Assembly: GCA_017387685.1 (NCBI GenBank)
Contig: JAFOEU010000055.1
Span: 25,989 to 89,988 of the forward strand
Direction of reading: 5' to 3'
DNA: 64,000 nt
From: Clostridia bacterium
Lineage (GTDB): Bacteria; Bacillota; Clostridia; Oscillospirales; CAG-272
The translations under genes were made by a program, and so were the position numbers. A model generated the notes under the pieces. It ran no database searches. It saw nothing but the letters and a program-made list of their open reading frames with translations, and was not told where the DNA came from. Of this stretch, positions 16,109 through 24,822 are shown piece by piece. Numbering within the stretch: position 1 is the stretch's first letter; each line of letters opens with the position of its first letter.

Positions 16109-16453
16109 AATTTATCCGCTCCGAACCCGAAGAAACGCCGGTAACTGCGTCTTACCTTTGTTTTTTTCGGATTCGGTGCGGTGGAGACTGTTGCGCACAT
16201 TTTCCTTGACGCTATCAATCACCGACATGTCAGACCTCCCGGGCGAGTTTGACGCTACTCACCCGGTGTCGCAGCAGTGTTGAAAGAAAACACGCGTTCC
16301 GTCATTACCACGAATTTGTTGGGGTTCAATTTTCCCCTCTACTTATATAGACAACTTTTTTTCAAAAAGGTTGCATATTTTTAGAAAAAATTTGATTTTT
16401 TTCAGAAAGAATTTCTCGCCGAGATTAGACAATCCGACATCATAGAATTCTTT
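16071..16453 (-). ncRNA. Candidate structured non-coding RNA of about 380 nt
   Basis: A consensus promoter (16460-16488) and a strong terminator (16071-16108) bracket ~380 bases without a plausible gene. Visible pairing on the minus strand includes GTGTT/AACAC with a TTCTTTC loop, CCGGGTGAGT/ACTCGCCCGG (10 bp with one G-U), and a closing GAACCC/GGGTTC between the two ends. The word TAGCGTCAA occurs twice about 45 bases apart. The first ~110 bases are A/T-rich, the rest GC-rich. I could not match it to tmRNA, SRP RNA, RNase P RNA or a T-box, and it stands alone between an SPFH gene and the arg operon. Confidence 0.55.
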
Positions 16454-16459
16454 TATGAT

Positions 16460-16488
16460 ATTATACCACTTCTTTGCCCTACTGTCAA
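16460..16488 (-). promoter_or_regulatory. Promoter of the candidate RNA
   Basis: On the minus strand TTGACA, 17-bp spacer, TATAAT: a perfect consensus in both hexamers. Confidence 0.8.
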
Positions 16489-16639
16489 GAACTAATTAAG
16501 CGATTAGTCATTTTGACGATAAGTTTGTTTACAATAACTAAAATAAGTGGACTGATAAGTATAAAATACGACAAGTTGCACATACTTCCGCATTTCGTTG
16601 CCATTTAATGCTTTTTTTATAAATCAAGGGTGAATTTCT

Positions 16640-17647
16640 TTAATTTCCGCCCTCTGCAGGAGTATTTACGCTGCCGGTGTTACCGATAACGGGCAGAACG
16701 GTATCTGTACCGCTTACAACGGTATCGGGAAGCTTACCGTCCCAGCCGAGTGCCTCGTAGTACTTGATGAGCGCCTCGGTCAGCGATTCTGCGAGAGCCT
16801 TATTAGCCTCTGCCTCCTTCTCGCCCGCATACTTTTCGGCGTCTGCGGCGAGCTTCTTTGCCTCTGCCTCGGCGGCAGCCTTGATCTTTGCTACCTCTGC
16901 GTCAGCTGCAGCCTGAATTTCCTTGACCTCTGCTTCTGCAGCTGCCTGGATCTTTTCACGCTCTGCAGCCTTTTCCTGCTCCATCGTCTTCTGAGCCTGC
17001 TCGGTCTGTGCCTTCAGGAGAGCCTGCTCTGCAACGACCTTATCCTCAACGCTCATGGTGAAGGCGTCGGAGAAGTCGATATCCTCGACCGCGGTCGAAA
17101 CTACGACGATGTTATACGCGCCAAGCTGCTCGATGAGCGCGTCTGTGATCTGTGTCGAAAGTGCCTCACGGCTCTCGATCAGAGCCTCTGCGGTGTACTT
17201 CGCGATAACGCTCTTGACAACCTCCTGAATACGGGGCGCCATAACGGTGTTGTAATAGTCAACGCCGATCTCCTTATAGATCTTCTGCGCGTTTGCCTTT
17301 TCGATCTGATAGTTCATCGAATAGGAAACGAGGACCTCCTGAATGTCGCTCGAGAACGCGGAGAGCTCGAGGTGCGCGACCTGAGTTCTGTTATCCATAC
17401 AAACGATCTCCTGGAAGGGAGATTTCATATGCATACCCGCCTCGAGGGTCTTATCCTCAACGCGACCGAAGGTGGTCAGAATACCCGTGTGACCGGTCGG
17501 AACGGTTGCAACCATACCGCCGAGCGCGACGAGTGCGCCGAAGACGCAAAGAATCTGCTTGGGGCAAAGCTTCCACCCCGATTTTGAAGAGCCTAAAAGA
17601 ACAAAAAGAACGATAACGGCAATTGCCGCTGCAACAACCCAAAACAT
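16640..17647 (-). CDS. SPFH/prohibitin-domain membrane protein
   Basis: The 335-residue protein has two N-terminal hydrophobic segments (residues 2-19 and ~31-48), then an SPFH domain (about 50-215, starting VPTGHTGILTTFGRVEDKTLEAG) and a long Ala/Glu/Lys coiled coil (~220-295) made of near-repeats of the type KIQAAAEAEVKEI. SPFH proteins form large membrane rings or scaffolds that organise microdomains and partner proteases. It has its own promoter and no partner gene nearby. No clear terminator follows before the candidate RNA. Confidence 0.85.
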   Translation of the reverse strand: MFWVVAAAIAVIVLFVLLGSSKSGWKLCPKQILCVFGALVALGGMVATVPTGHTGILTTFGRVEDKTLEAGMHMKSPFQEIVCMDNRTQVAHLELSAFSSDIQEVLVSYSMNYQIEKANAQKIYKEIGVDYYNTVMAPRIQEVVKSVIAKYTAEALIESREALSTQITDALIEQLGAYNIVVVSTAVEDIDFSDAFTMSVEDKVVAEQALLKAQTEQAQKTMEQEKAAEREKIQAAAEAEVKEIQAAADAEVAKIKAAAEAEAKKLAADAEKYAGEKEAEANKALAESLTEALIKYYEALGWDGKLPDTVVSGTDTVLPVIGNTGSVNTPAEGGN

Positions 17648-17698
17648 AATAAATACCTTCCTTTCATTGAGATGTCCGGGTTTTATTGGACTATTAAT

Positions 17699-17727
17699 AT
17701 TATATCACACGGTCAAGTGATTGTCAA
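17699..17727 (-). promoter_or_regulatory. Promoter of the SPFH gene
   Basis: On the minus strand TTGACA, 17-bp spacer, TATAAT, about 50 bp before the start codon. Confidence 0.8.
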
Positions 17728-17758
17728 TATGTTTTGAAAAGATTTTTTGCAATTTTTG

Positions 17759-17787
17759 TTGAATTATGTGGGAATTGATGGTATAAT
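17759..17787 (+). promoter_or_regulatory. Promoter of the gene at 17826
   Basis: TTGAAT, 17-bp spacer, TATAAT, about 40 bp before the ATG. Confidence 0.7.
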
Positions 17788-17825
17788 ATATATTGGAACA
17801 GTTTAATTTATAAGGAGGACTCGGC

Positions 17826-19112
17826 ATGATTGCAATCATTTACGATTACAAGACCGAAAGCACCTACACGTCACCGGTTTTTGCGATAAAAGACGGCGCG
17901 GAAGTTATTGCATTCAATGCCGAGCGTACCGCCGTCCGTCGGATAAAATTATGGCACGTCTGCATCGTTTCGCAGACCGACGGAGAATTTGACAGCAAAA
18001 AGGGCAAATGGCGCGGCTATTCTTGGGTTATCGGTGATGAAAATCTGCTCAAATCTCTCAAATACGGCAAAAGTGCGTCTGTCGAAGCCTTCCCCGAATT
18101 CAAGAAGTACACGGACGAGATCCTTCTTCCCGAATGGTTCGAGGTAAAAACCGCCGATGACATCGCCGTTCTCGAAAACATCACCAATCTTACCGATGGC
18201 GAGCTGCAATATTCCCCGCGCGACGGCTCGGATATTTCGGTAAAAGCAGATACCGATCTTGGGTACTATGTAAATATCAGGCTTCTCGGTGTGTATGAGG
18301 AATCCCCCGCCGAATCAATGGATCATCTATCCGGCATCGGCATCGAGCGTTATGACGGCGGTTTCGGCTTCATTCACAGCGACAAGCATATCAAGTGCCG
18401 CGGTATTTTGTGGAACGTCGAAGTTATTACCGTTCACTATCTTCGCGAACACCGTAATTATCCCGACATTTCGGCTCTTTACGAAGATATACGCCTCCAA
18501 ACCGACCGCGCCGAGCTGATTGACGGAAAACTGATCATAAACGGCGAGGACAAGATCGAAGCCGAGCTGAAAAACGGCGAATACGTCATTACTGTGGGCG
18601 GAAAACGTGAAAAAGAAAGCGTTGAAGATCAGGATATTTACTATCACCTGCTTGATTACGTTTACGGCGAAAAACTTCCGCCGCCCGTATGGAAGTTTTC
18701 ACACAGCCGATTTGTTTCGCTAATGAGCGGCATCAGAACTTCCGCAATTCCCGCCATTTTTGCCCTGCTTGCCCTTGCCGTCGCCGTGACGTCGGAAAGC
18801 CGTATGGGACTCGTCATCGGCGCTTTCTCTTTAGCAATATTTTCATTTATAATTTGTATCATAATATCTATATCTCTGTCAGTAAGAATTGCTTACGAGA
18901 TAAACGATTCTGTCTTTATAATACACAAACTCGGCAGCTCCGAGATACTGCCGATTGCCGCAATAAACGAAGTTACGCTCAAACGCTCGCGCATCTTCAA
19001 AAAGCGCGGCACGGTTAAAATTAAAACCGACGGAAAAAATTATTATTTCCGATTCGTCATCGGTGCGGATGAGGCGTATGAGATAATTCTCGCAAAAATT
19101 CAAACAGCATAG
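17826..19112 (+). CDS. Membrane protein with C-terminal PH-like domain, unknown function
   Basis: The 428-residue protein is soluble-looking for residues 1-285 (mixed alpha/beta, rich in charged residues), has two adjacent membrane spans (about 298-320 and 325-350), and ends in a ~75-residue beta-rich segment (EINDSVFIIHKLGSSEILPI, then KRGTVKIKTDGKNYYFRF) that looks like a bacterial PH-like domain. I do not recognise the N-terminal part. A TAAGGAGG Shine-Dalgarno lies 9 bp before the ATG. The gene stands alone with its own promoter and is followed by repeats. Confidence 0.6.
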   Translation: MIAIIYDYKTESTYTSPVFAIKDGAEVIAFNAERTAVRRIKLWHVCIVSQTDGEFDSKKGKWRGYSWVIGDENLLKSLKYGKSASVEAFPEFKKYTDEILLPEWFEVKTADDIAVLENITNLTDGELQYSPRDGSDISVKADTDLGYYVNIRLLGVYEESPAESMDHLSGIGIERYDGGFGFIHSDKHIKCRGILWNVEVITVHYLREHRNYPDISALYEDIRLQTDRAELIDGKLIINGEDKIEAELKNGEYVITVGGKREKESVEDQDIYYHLLDYVYGEKLPPPVWKFSHSRFVSLMSGIRTSAIPAIFALLALAVAVTSESRMGLVIGAFSLAIFSFIICIIISISLSVRIAYEINDSVFIIHKLGSSEILPIAAINEVTLKRSRIFKKRGTVKIKTDGKNYYFRFVIGADEAYEIILAKIQTA

Positions 19113-19139
19113 ATGAGCAGTACTTGCAATCCTTGTTAA

Positions 19140-19662
19140 ACGACGTTCAGAAAGCTGAACATTGAAGCTTGCGCTTTCTACTCCCCTTCCGGTTTACGGA
19201 AGGGGGCGGGGGTTGGTTCCTATTTGCCGAAACAAGATTATTAGGATATCGTGAATATCAATGTGTAGGCGCAAAATTACTTGTACGCACCCGCAGTATT
19301 TATATAATCTCTATTTCCCTTCCGCGCCTGCGGGCGCGGGGGTGACAGAGCGCACTACTTCCCTACATTCGGGAAGTAGTGACTCTGTCCAAAATCCCGA
19401 AGCAGAGCTTCGTGATTTTGAAGCGCGGAAGCGCGAGCTGAAGCTCGCGCATTAGTCCGAGGCTCTGCCTCGTGCTCCGCGAACTTTTGAAAAAGTTCGA
19501 TCAAAACTTTCCCGCTTTCTTCCTTTTTATAATAATAGAAAATTTTCGAGCGCAGCGAGAAAATTCACCTTCATTTTGCCGAAGGCAAATTATCACTCTC
19601 GCGTAAGCGAGATTATCACTTCGCCGCAGGCGAATTATCACTCGCGCGAAGCGCGACAAACC
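19140..19662. repeat. Hairpin-rich repeat region before plsC-like gene
   Basis: No gene. It holds palindromes such as GAAGTAGT..ACTACTTC, GCGCGAGCT..AGCTCGCGC and CGAGGC..GCCTCG, then a tail AACTTTTGAAAAAGTT..CAAAACTTTCCCGC (19491-19532) that matches the 3' end of the structured repeat blocks at 23.3, 41.3 and 44.6 kb, then a cap hairpin AATTTTCGAGC/GCGAGAAAATT, CACCTTCA, and an array of small hairpins with linker ATTATCACT. The last hairpin ends 12 bp before the ATG at 19674. Confidence 0.75.
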
Positions 19663-19673
19663 AAGGAGTCCCC

Positions 19674-20882
19674 ATGAAAAAGAAACAAAAAAAGATCGGC
19701 AAACCCCTCGCCCTCCTCTACCACCCCGCCTTCCTCCTCGTCTCCCTCTACTACCGCCTCCGCTACCGCGTACATATCGACAATTCCGACCTCGATCCCG
19801 AGGCGGGTGCGGCTATCGTTCTTGCCACGCACACCTCAAACAAGGATCACTTCCTCACCGCGATGGCTCTCTATCCCCGACGCGTGACCTTCGTTATGAG
19901 TCAGCATTTCTTCGAGAAGAAGGCTCTCCGTCCCATCCTCCGTCTGATGTGCGCGATCCCGAAGAAAATGTTTTGTCCCGATGCTTCGTCGGTGCTCTCA
20001 ATGATCCGCGCCATCCGAGAGGGCAACACTCTCGTTCTATTCCCCGAGGGCAGACTGACCTGCAACGGCAAGTCCTGTCCCATCACCCCCGGCACCGCCG
20101 ACCTCGTTCGCAGACTCGGAGTTCCTGTCTACACCATAACTGCCGAGGGCGCGGGCAAGACCTTCCCGAAATGGGCAAAAAAGCCGCGTATCGGCAGAAT
20201 CGACGTCCGTCTTCGCAAGCTTTTCGCGGGTCCCGAGCTGAAAAATATGGAGCTCCCCGACGTTGAGCAAGCAATAGCAGATGCAATCGCTCACAACGCG
20301 TGGGAGTCGCTTCCGAATGTAAAATTCAGATCGCGCAAGCCCGCCGAGGGACTCGACACCATCCTCTGGCGCTGCCCCCGTTGCGGCGCGGAGCACACTC
20401 TCGTCTGCAAAAAGGACACCGTCACCTGCACCCATTGTCAGCTTGAGGCGCGCGTTGACGCGCACGGACAGATCTCGGGTGTCAAAGGCATCAAGACGGT
20501 TTACGACTGGTATGAGCACAACGCCCGAACTCTCGATCTTAATTTTCCGCTTGAGTGCGCGTGCAGTGTCAGAATTGCGCCCATCGATCCCAAAAAGAAG
20601 CAAGAATTGAGGGAAAGGCGCAAAAACGGCGCGAAGATCACCAACACGGGCGAGGGCAAGTTCTCGCTTTCGCGCGAAGGCATCGTTTTTGACGGCATCG
20701 TAAACGGCATCGGCGACCATTTTTCGCTCCTCGGCAAGGACGTCCCCGGCGCGCTCCCGATAACCCCCGGCGACCACTTCGACGTCTACTCAGGCAATGT
20801 CCTCTACTTCATCACCCCCGAGCCCGACTCCCGCGACGCAGTAAAATTCGTCGCATATATGGATAAAATGCACGGAAATTAA
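19674..20882 (+). CDS. PlsC-like 1-acylglycerol-3-phosphate acyltransferase with zinc ribbon
   Basis: Residues 40-200 form a PlsC domain with the catalytic H-x4-D motif (HTSNKD, 53-58) and the FPEGR phosphate-binding motif (123-127), which would acylate lysophosphatidic acid at the membrane. The 402-residue length is well above the usual ~240: the extra C-terminal part starts with a CPRCG...CTHC zinc ribbon (about 225-247) and continues with ~150 residues I do not recognise. The start follows CAAGGAG by 7 bp. A hairpin array ends directly upstream of that Shine-Dalgarno. The acyl acceptor may differ from the standard one. Confidence 0.8.
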   Translation: MKKKQKKIGKPLALLYHPAFLLVSLYYRLRYRVHIDNSDLDPEAGAAIVLATHTSNKDHFLTAMALYPRRVTFVMSQHFFEKKALRPILRLMCAIPKKMFCPDASSVLSMIRAIREGNTLVLFPEGRLTCNGKSCPITPGTADLVRRLGVPVYTITAEGAGKTFPKWAKKPRIGRIDVRLRKLFAGPELKNMELPDVEQAIADAIAHNAWESLPNVKFRSRKPAEGLDTILWRCPRCGAEHTLVCKKDTVTCTHCQLEARVDAHGQISGVKGIKTVYDWYEHNARTLDLNFPLECACSVRIAPIDPKKKQELRERRKNGAKITNTGEGKFSLSREGIVFDGIVNGIGDHFSLLGKDVPGALPITPGDHFDVYSGNVLYFITPEPDSRDAVKFVAYMDKMHGN

Positions 20883-20934
20883 TTGGGACGGGGCTTAGTC
20901 GCTTATTTTAGCGGTTTTGCTCAAATAAAAAGGA

Positions 20935-21000
20935 AAATTTTCGCCCGGGCGAAAATTCACCTTAACTTATCACTTATCACTTCGCGCCATAGGCGCGACC
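20935..21000. repeat. Short cap-plus-array repeat before the LRR gene
   Basis: Cap hairpin GAAAATTTTCGCCC/GGGCGAAAATT, then CACCTTAA, two CTTATCA linkers and a final CGCGCC-ATA-GGCGCG hairpin ending at the Shine-Dalgarno of the next gene. Confidence 0.7.
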
Positions 21001-21013
21001 AATGGGAGTCGAC

Positions 21014-23254
21014 ATGAAAAAGACCGTTATCTGCATAATTCTTGCGCTTTTGATAGTGATTTGTACCGTTGCAGCAAGCTTTTTGGCGCGCCCAGACAGA
21101 GAACCAAAAACAAAAAACAAGCTCTTCTCCTATCTTGAAGAAAACATTACCGTTTATCTCGACAACGGACTTTTGCTTGCTCTCTCGGAGGACGGGAAAT
21201 CCTATAATGTGTCGGGAATCGGCACCTGCACCGACGAGCACGTCGTAATTCCCGAAAAATACAACGGCAAACCTATAACGCGTATCAATAAGAACGTATT
21301 TTCTGAATTCAACACACTCAAAACGCTAAGCATTCCCGACTCGATAACGGGCGTGGGATCGGGGTTCCCGCGTGGCTTGAAATACAATGTCTACGGCGAC
21401 ATACGGTATCTCGGCAACGAGAAAAATCCATATCTCGTTGCGGTAGATGCCGAAGCGCAGAGAATATTTGAGCTTTCGTTCCACCCCGACACGCGAGTTA
21501 TTGCAGACGAGGCATTTTCTACGCGTCAGCTTCTGGAATCCGTTGCCCTGCCCTCAAAGCTTGAATATATCGGCGCGTCGGCTTTCTCGGGATGCAGCAC
21601 CATCTCGGGGATAAAGTTTCCGCGTTCGCTCAAGATGATCGGTGAGGGTGCTTTCATGGGATGCAGGTCAATCACCTCGATCGATCTGCCCGAAGGACTC
21701 ATGGAAGTAAAACCGAGCGCATTCCGTACTTGCAGTAACCTGACGTCGGTCACGATCCCTGACAGTATCAGCGTGATCGAACCCGGAGTTTTCGAAACAT
21801 GTATTGAGCTGACAACTATAAAATTCGGTAAAAATGTCGAAAAAATCGAAAAAGATGCTTTTCGCGGCTGTACCTCCCTTTTGAGTCTGACCTTTCCCGA
21901 TTCGGTGACCTCGATAGACAGGTATGCATTTGCCGAGTGTCAAAATCTGATGTATGTCACTCTGCCCGAGGGGATTGTATATTTGCACGTGTATGCATTC
22001 TATAGATGTAAATCGTTGAATTACAACCGCCACGGCACTGCCTCATACCTCGGAACCGCGAATTATCCGTATTACTATCTTATGAACTTTGCCAAGAACT
22101 CTCCAAACGCCGAGCTTGAGCTTCATCCCGATACAGAAGCGATAGCTTATGGACTTTTTGCCGACTCACACACTTACTCGATCAAGACCGATTCACAATC
22201 AAAGTATTATTACGAGGTTAATAATTGTCTTATCGACAAAAGAGATAATACTCTCGTTTACGGTACCGATCTCTCCGCAATTCCCGACGGAGTGAAAAAG
22301 TTCGGCGACTATGCTTTTTTTCAGTGCAACTCGGAAGAGCTTGTTATTCCGGATTCGGTCGTCAGTATCGGAGATTACAGCTTTACAATGTGCTATAATC
22401 TTGTTTCAGCCGACCTTGGCAACGTGACTGAGATCGGAGAGTATGCTTTCGGCAGTTGCGAGAAGCTTCAAACCGTACTTCACGGAAACAGGCTTGAGAC
22501 GATCGGAGACTTCGCGTTTACGGACTGCGATTCGCTCGCATCGTTTGATTTTCCCGAGTCGCTGAAGTCGATCGGTGAAAATTCCTTCACTTTTAGCGGG
22601 CTGGAGGAGATACACATCCCCGCATCCGTCGAAGAGATACCGAGTCACGCCTTTCGCGAGTGTTTTGCCCTTCGAAAGGTTACACTTGACGGGGTGAAAT
22701 ATATCGGATATATGGCTTTTTTGCGTTGCGAAAACCTTACCGAGATCGAACTTCCTGACACACTTTTGGTTATCGGAGAAAACGCATTTGGAAATTGCGC
22801 GATGTCGGAGGTTACTCTGCCGCAGAATCTGCTTTGCATCGGGACATACGCTTTTGCAAATACGGTGAATCTTCCCGCAATTTCTCTTCCGAGGTCTCTC
22901 GTTTACATCGGTGAACAAGCTTTCTGTAAAAGCGGTCTGCGCTCGATTACCCTGCCCGACCGTATTGATACTCTTACTGCGAAAATGCTATATTACTGCG
23001 AATCGCTCGAAGAAGTAACTCTTCCCGCTTCGATCAAAAAGATGGATGAGGGTGCGCTCGCAGCCTGCCCGTCGCTGAAGCTCATCAATTTCGCGGGCAG
23101 CGGAGCAGATTGGGAAAATATCAAAAAGCACTCCCTTTGGCGAGCTTCCACCCCCGTCCTCACCGTAATCTGCTCCGACGGAAGTATTTCTCTTCCCGAA
23201 AACACGGATAAGATATCAGATAAAAATTATATTCCAATATTTCCTTTAGGATGA
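21014..23254 (+). CDS. Large BspA-type leucine-rich repeat surface protein
   Basis: A 746-residue exported protein. The N-terminus (residues 1-23) is a hydrophobic signal/anchor after a MKK start. It opens with a module KSYNVSGIGTCTDEHVVIP (~55-75) shared with the LRR proteins at 9399 and 28994, then about 24 LRR_5 repeats (AFxxCxxLxxVxLPxxLxxIG), interrupted near 335-420 by a non-repeat segment, and ends with WENIKKHSLW and a CSDG cap. The ATG at 21014 is preferred to one at 21002 because GGGAG lies between them. Such solenoids bind host or substrate ligands; the ligand is unknown. No anchor motif for sortase is seen. Confidence 0.85.
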   Translation: MKKTVICIILALLIVICTVAASFLARPDREPKTKNKLFSYLEENITVYLDNGLLLALSEDGKSYNVSGIGTCTDEHVVIPEKYNGKPITRINKNVFSEFNTLKTLSIPDSITGVGSGFPRGLKYNVYGDIRYLGNEKNPYLVAVDAEAQRIFELSFHPDTRVIADEAFSTRQLLESVALPSKLEYIGASAFSGCSTISGIKFPRSLKMIGEGAFMGCRSITSIDLPEGLMEVKPSAFRTCSNLTSVTIPDSISVIEPGVFETCIELTTIKFGKNVEKIEKDAFRGCTSLLSLTFPDSVTSIDRYAFAECQNLMYVTLPEGIVYLHVYAFYRCKSLNYNRHGTASYLGTANYPYYYLMNFAKNSPNAELELHPDTEAIAYGLFADSHTYSIKTDSQSKYYYEVNNCLIDKRDNTLVYGTDLSAIPDGVKKFGDYAFFQCNSEELVIPDSVVSIGDYSFTMCYNLVSADLGNVTEIGEYAFGSCEKLQTVLHGNRLETIGDFAFTDCDSLASFDFPESLKSIGENSFTFSGLEEIHIPASVEEIPSHAFRECFALRKVTLDGVKYIGYMAFLRCENLTEIELPDTLLVIGENAFGNCAMSEVTLPQNLLCIGTYAFANTVNLPAISLPRSLVYIGEQAFCKSGLRSITLPDRIDTLTAKMLYYCESLEEVTLPASIKKMDEGALAACPSLKLINFAGSGADWENIKKHSLWRASTPVLTVICSDGSISLPENTDKISDKNYIPIFPLG

Positions 23255-23412
23255 AGGAGCGAAAATCTCCCCCGGGGGAGATTTTACCCCTTCCGAAACG
23301 TCGGCGGGACGCCGCCGTTTCGAAGCACGGGGAGTGTTTCGACCTCTGCGGAGGTCGACTTAAGGAACTTTTTGAGAAAAGTTCCTTAAGAATCCTCAAA
23401 AACTTTCCCGCT
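23251..23412. repeat. Structured repeat block, copy 1
   Basis: Four successive hairpins: H1, a perfect 12-bp palindrome AAAATCTCCCCC/GGGGGAGATTTT framed by GAAGG/CCTTC; H2, CGAAACG-T-CGGCG / CGCCG-C-CGTTTCG; H3, GACCTC/GAGGTC with loop TGCG; H4, AAGGAACTTTT/AAAAGTTCCTT with loop TGAG. It ends CAAAAACTTTCCCGCT. Copies 2 (41271-41435) and 3 (46967-47127) keep all four hairpins with compensatory base changes. It begins at the LRR gene's stop codon. Confidence 0.8.
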
Positions 23413-23429
23413 ATTGTTTTATAATAAAA

Positions 23430-23552
23430 TCGAAAATTTCCGAGCGCAGCGACGGAAATTCACCTTCAATTTGCCGCAGGCAAATACATTATCACTCTCG
23501 CGAAGCGAGATTATCACTCTGCCGAAGGCAGATTATCACTCACGCGAAGCGT
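23430..23552. repeat. Cap hairpin and hairpin array before rarA
   Basis: Cap AAATTTCCGAGC/GCGACGGAAATT, CACCTTCA, then palindromes (TTGCCGCAGGCAA, TCTCGCGAAGCGAGA, TGCCGAAGGCA, CACGCGAAGCGTG) joined by the linker ATTATCACT. The last palindrome ends about 28 bp before the rarA ATG. Confidence 0.8.
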
Positions 23553-23580
23553 GACAGAATCATATATTTCGAGGCAAACA

Positions 23581-24813
23581 ATGAAACGAACTCCACTCGC
23601 AGAACTCATCCGACCGACCTCCTTCGATGACATCGTCGGTCAAGCCCATCTCTTCGGCAAAAACGGCGTAGTCCGCCGCCTTTGCGATTCGGGTCGCATT
23701 CCGAATATGATATTCTACGGTCCTCCCGGCACGGGCAAGACCACGGCGGCGTCGCTCGTTGCGAAATACGCCGATATGACCTTCGCGCGCCTGAACGCGA
23801 CTACTGCGTCGCTTCAGGATGTCAAGGACGTCCTCGCCTCGACCGAAAGCGTCTTCGGTTCGGAGGGAATTCTTCTCTATCTCGACGAGATTCAATATTT
23901 CAACCGCAAGCAGCAGCAATCCCTGCTCGAATACATCGAGGACGGGCGCGTTACGCTGATCGCGTCGACCACCGAAAATCCGCACTTCTACCTCTACGGC
24001 GCGCTCATTTCGCGCTCGACTCTCTTTGAGTTCAAGCCCGTGCCGCCCGCAGAGGTCGTCCGCGCGCTCGGCAGAGGTATGGACTACCTCAACCGCGAAA
24101 CCAACCGCTCGCGCACGTTTGATGCGGGAGTTGCCGAGAAGATCGCGTTTGCCTCGGGCGGTGACGTGCGCCGTGCGCTGACTCTTTTTGAAAACGCCTA
24201 CCTCTCCTCCGAGGGTGACGCTCTTCTCCTCTCCGACGTCACACCCTTTGAGTCGAATATCACCGAATACTCGGACGATATCCACTTCGACCTCCTCTCC
24301 GCTCTGCAAAAGTCGATCCGAGGCTCCGATCCCGACGCGGCTGTCTTTTATCTCAACAAGCTCCTCGCGGCGGGCGAGCTTCTTGCCGTTTGCCGCCGTA
24401 TGCAGGTTATCGCGAGCGAGGATATCGGTCTTGCCTACCCGATGGCACCCGTCATCGTCCGCGCTTGCTGTGAATCTGCGCGCGAGCTCGGTATGCCCGA
24501 GGCGAGAATTCCGCTCTCAAACGCCGCCGTAATGCTTGCGACCGCGCCGAAATCGAACTCCGCCTACCTTGCCGCCGCCGCGGCGAACGAGGATATCGAG
24601 GCGGGACGCGGCAAGATACCGCCGAAGCATATCCAATCCCCCCTCTTCGAGGGCTACGTCTACCCGCACGATTTCCCCAACCACTACACGCGTCAGCAGT
24701 ACCTCCCCGACGATCTGAAAAACCGCGTTTACTACAAATACGCCCCCAACAAAACCGAATCTGCCGCCGCGGCGTATGCAGACTCGATAGGTTCTCGTAA
24801 AAAAGGATCGTAA
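23581..24813 (+). CDS. rarA: AAA+ replication-recovery ATPase RarA (MgsA)
   Basis: The 410-residue protein shows the RarA plan: PLAELIRPTSFDDIVGQ near the start, Walker A FYGPPGTGKTT, Walker B LYLDEIQYFN, sensor 1 STTENPHF, arginine-finger and sensor 2 region, then the C-terminal tetramer domain ending with PNHYTRQQYLP. It is a clamp-loader-like ATPase that acts at stalled forks. The ATG at 23581 follows a GAGG; an upstream in-frame GTG at 23551 lies in the hairpin array and is unlikely. Stand-alone gene. Confidence 0.92.
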   Translation: MKRTPLAELIRPTSFDDIVGQAHLFGKNGVVRRLCDSGRIPNMIFYGPPGTGKTTAASLVAKYADMTFARLNATTASLQDVKDVLASTESVFGSEGILLYLDEIQYFNRKQQQSLLEYIEDGRVTLIASTTENPHFYLYGALISRSTLFEFKPVPPAEVVRALGRGMDYLNRETNRSRTFDAGVAEKIAFASGGDVRRALTLFENAYLSSEGDALLLSDVTPFESNITEYSDDIHFDLLSALQKSIRGSDPDAAVFYLNKLLAAGELLAVCRRMQVIASEDIGLAYPMAPVIVRACCESARELGMPEARIPLSNAAVMLATAPKSNSAYLAAAAANEDIEAGRGKIPPKHIQSPLFEGYVYPHDFPNHYTRQQYLPDDLKNRVYYKYAPNKTESAAAAYADSIGSRKKGS

Positions 24814-24822
24814 AATAATTAG

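Noticed and set aside
16110-16450. tmRNA, SRP RNA, RNase P RNA, 6S RNA or T-box as identity of the orphan RNA
   Set aside because: No tRNA-like ends, no GGAAG-type SRP loop, no RNase P core words, no T-box GGTGG motif, and it is longer than typical 6S RNA. Left as an unidentified candidate.
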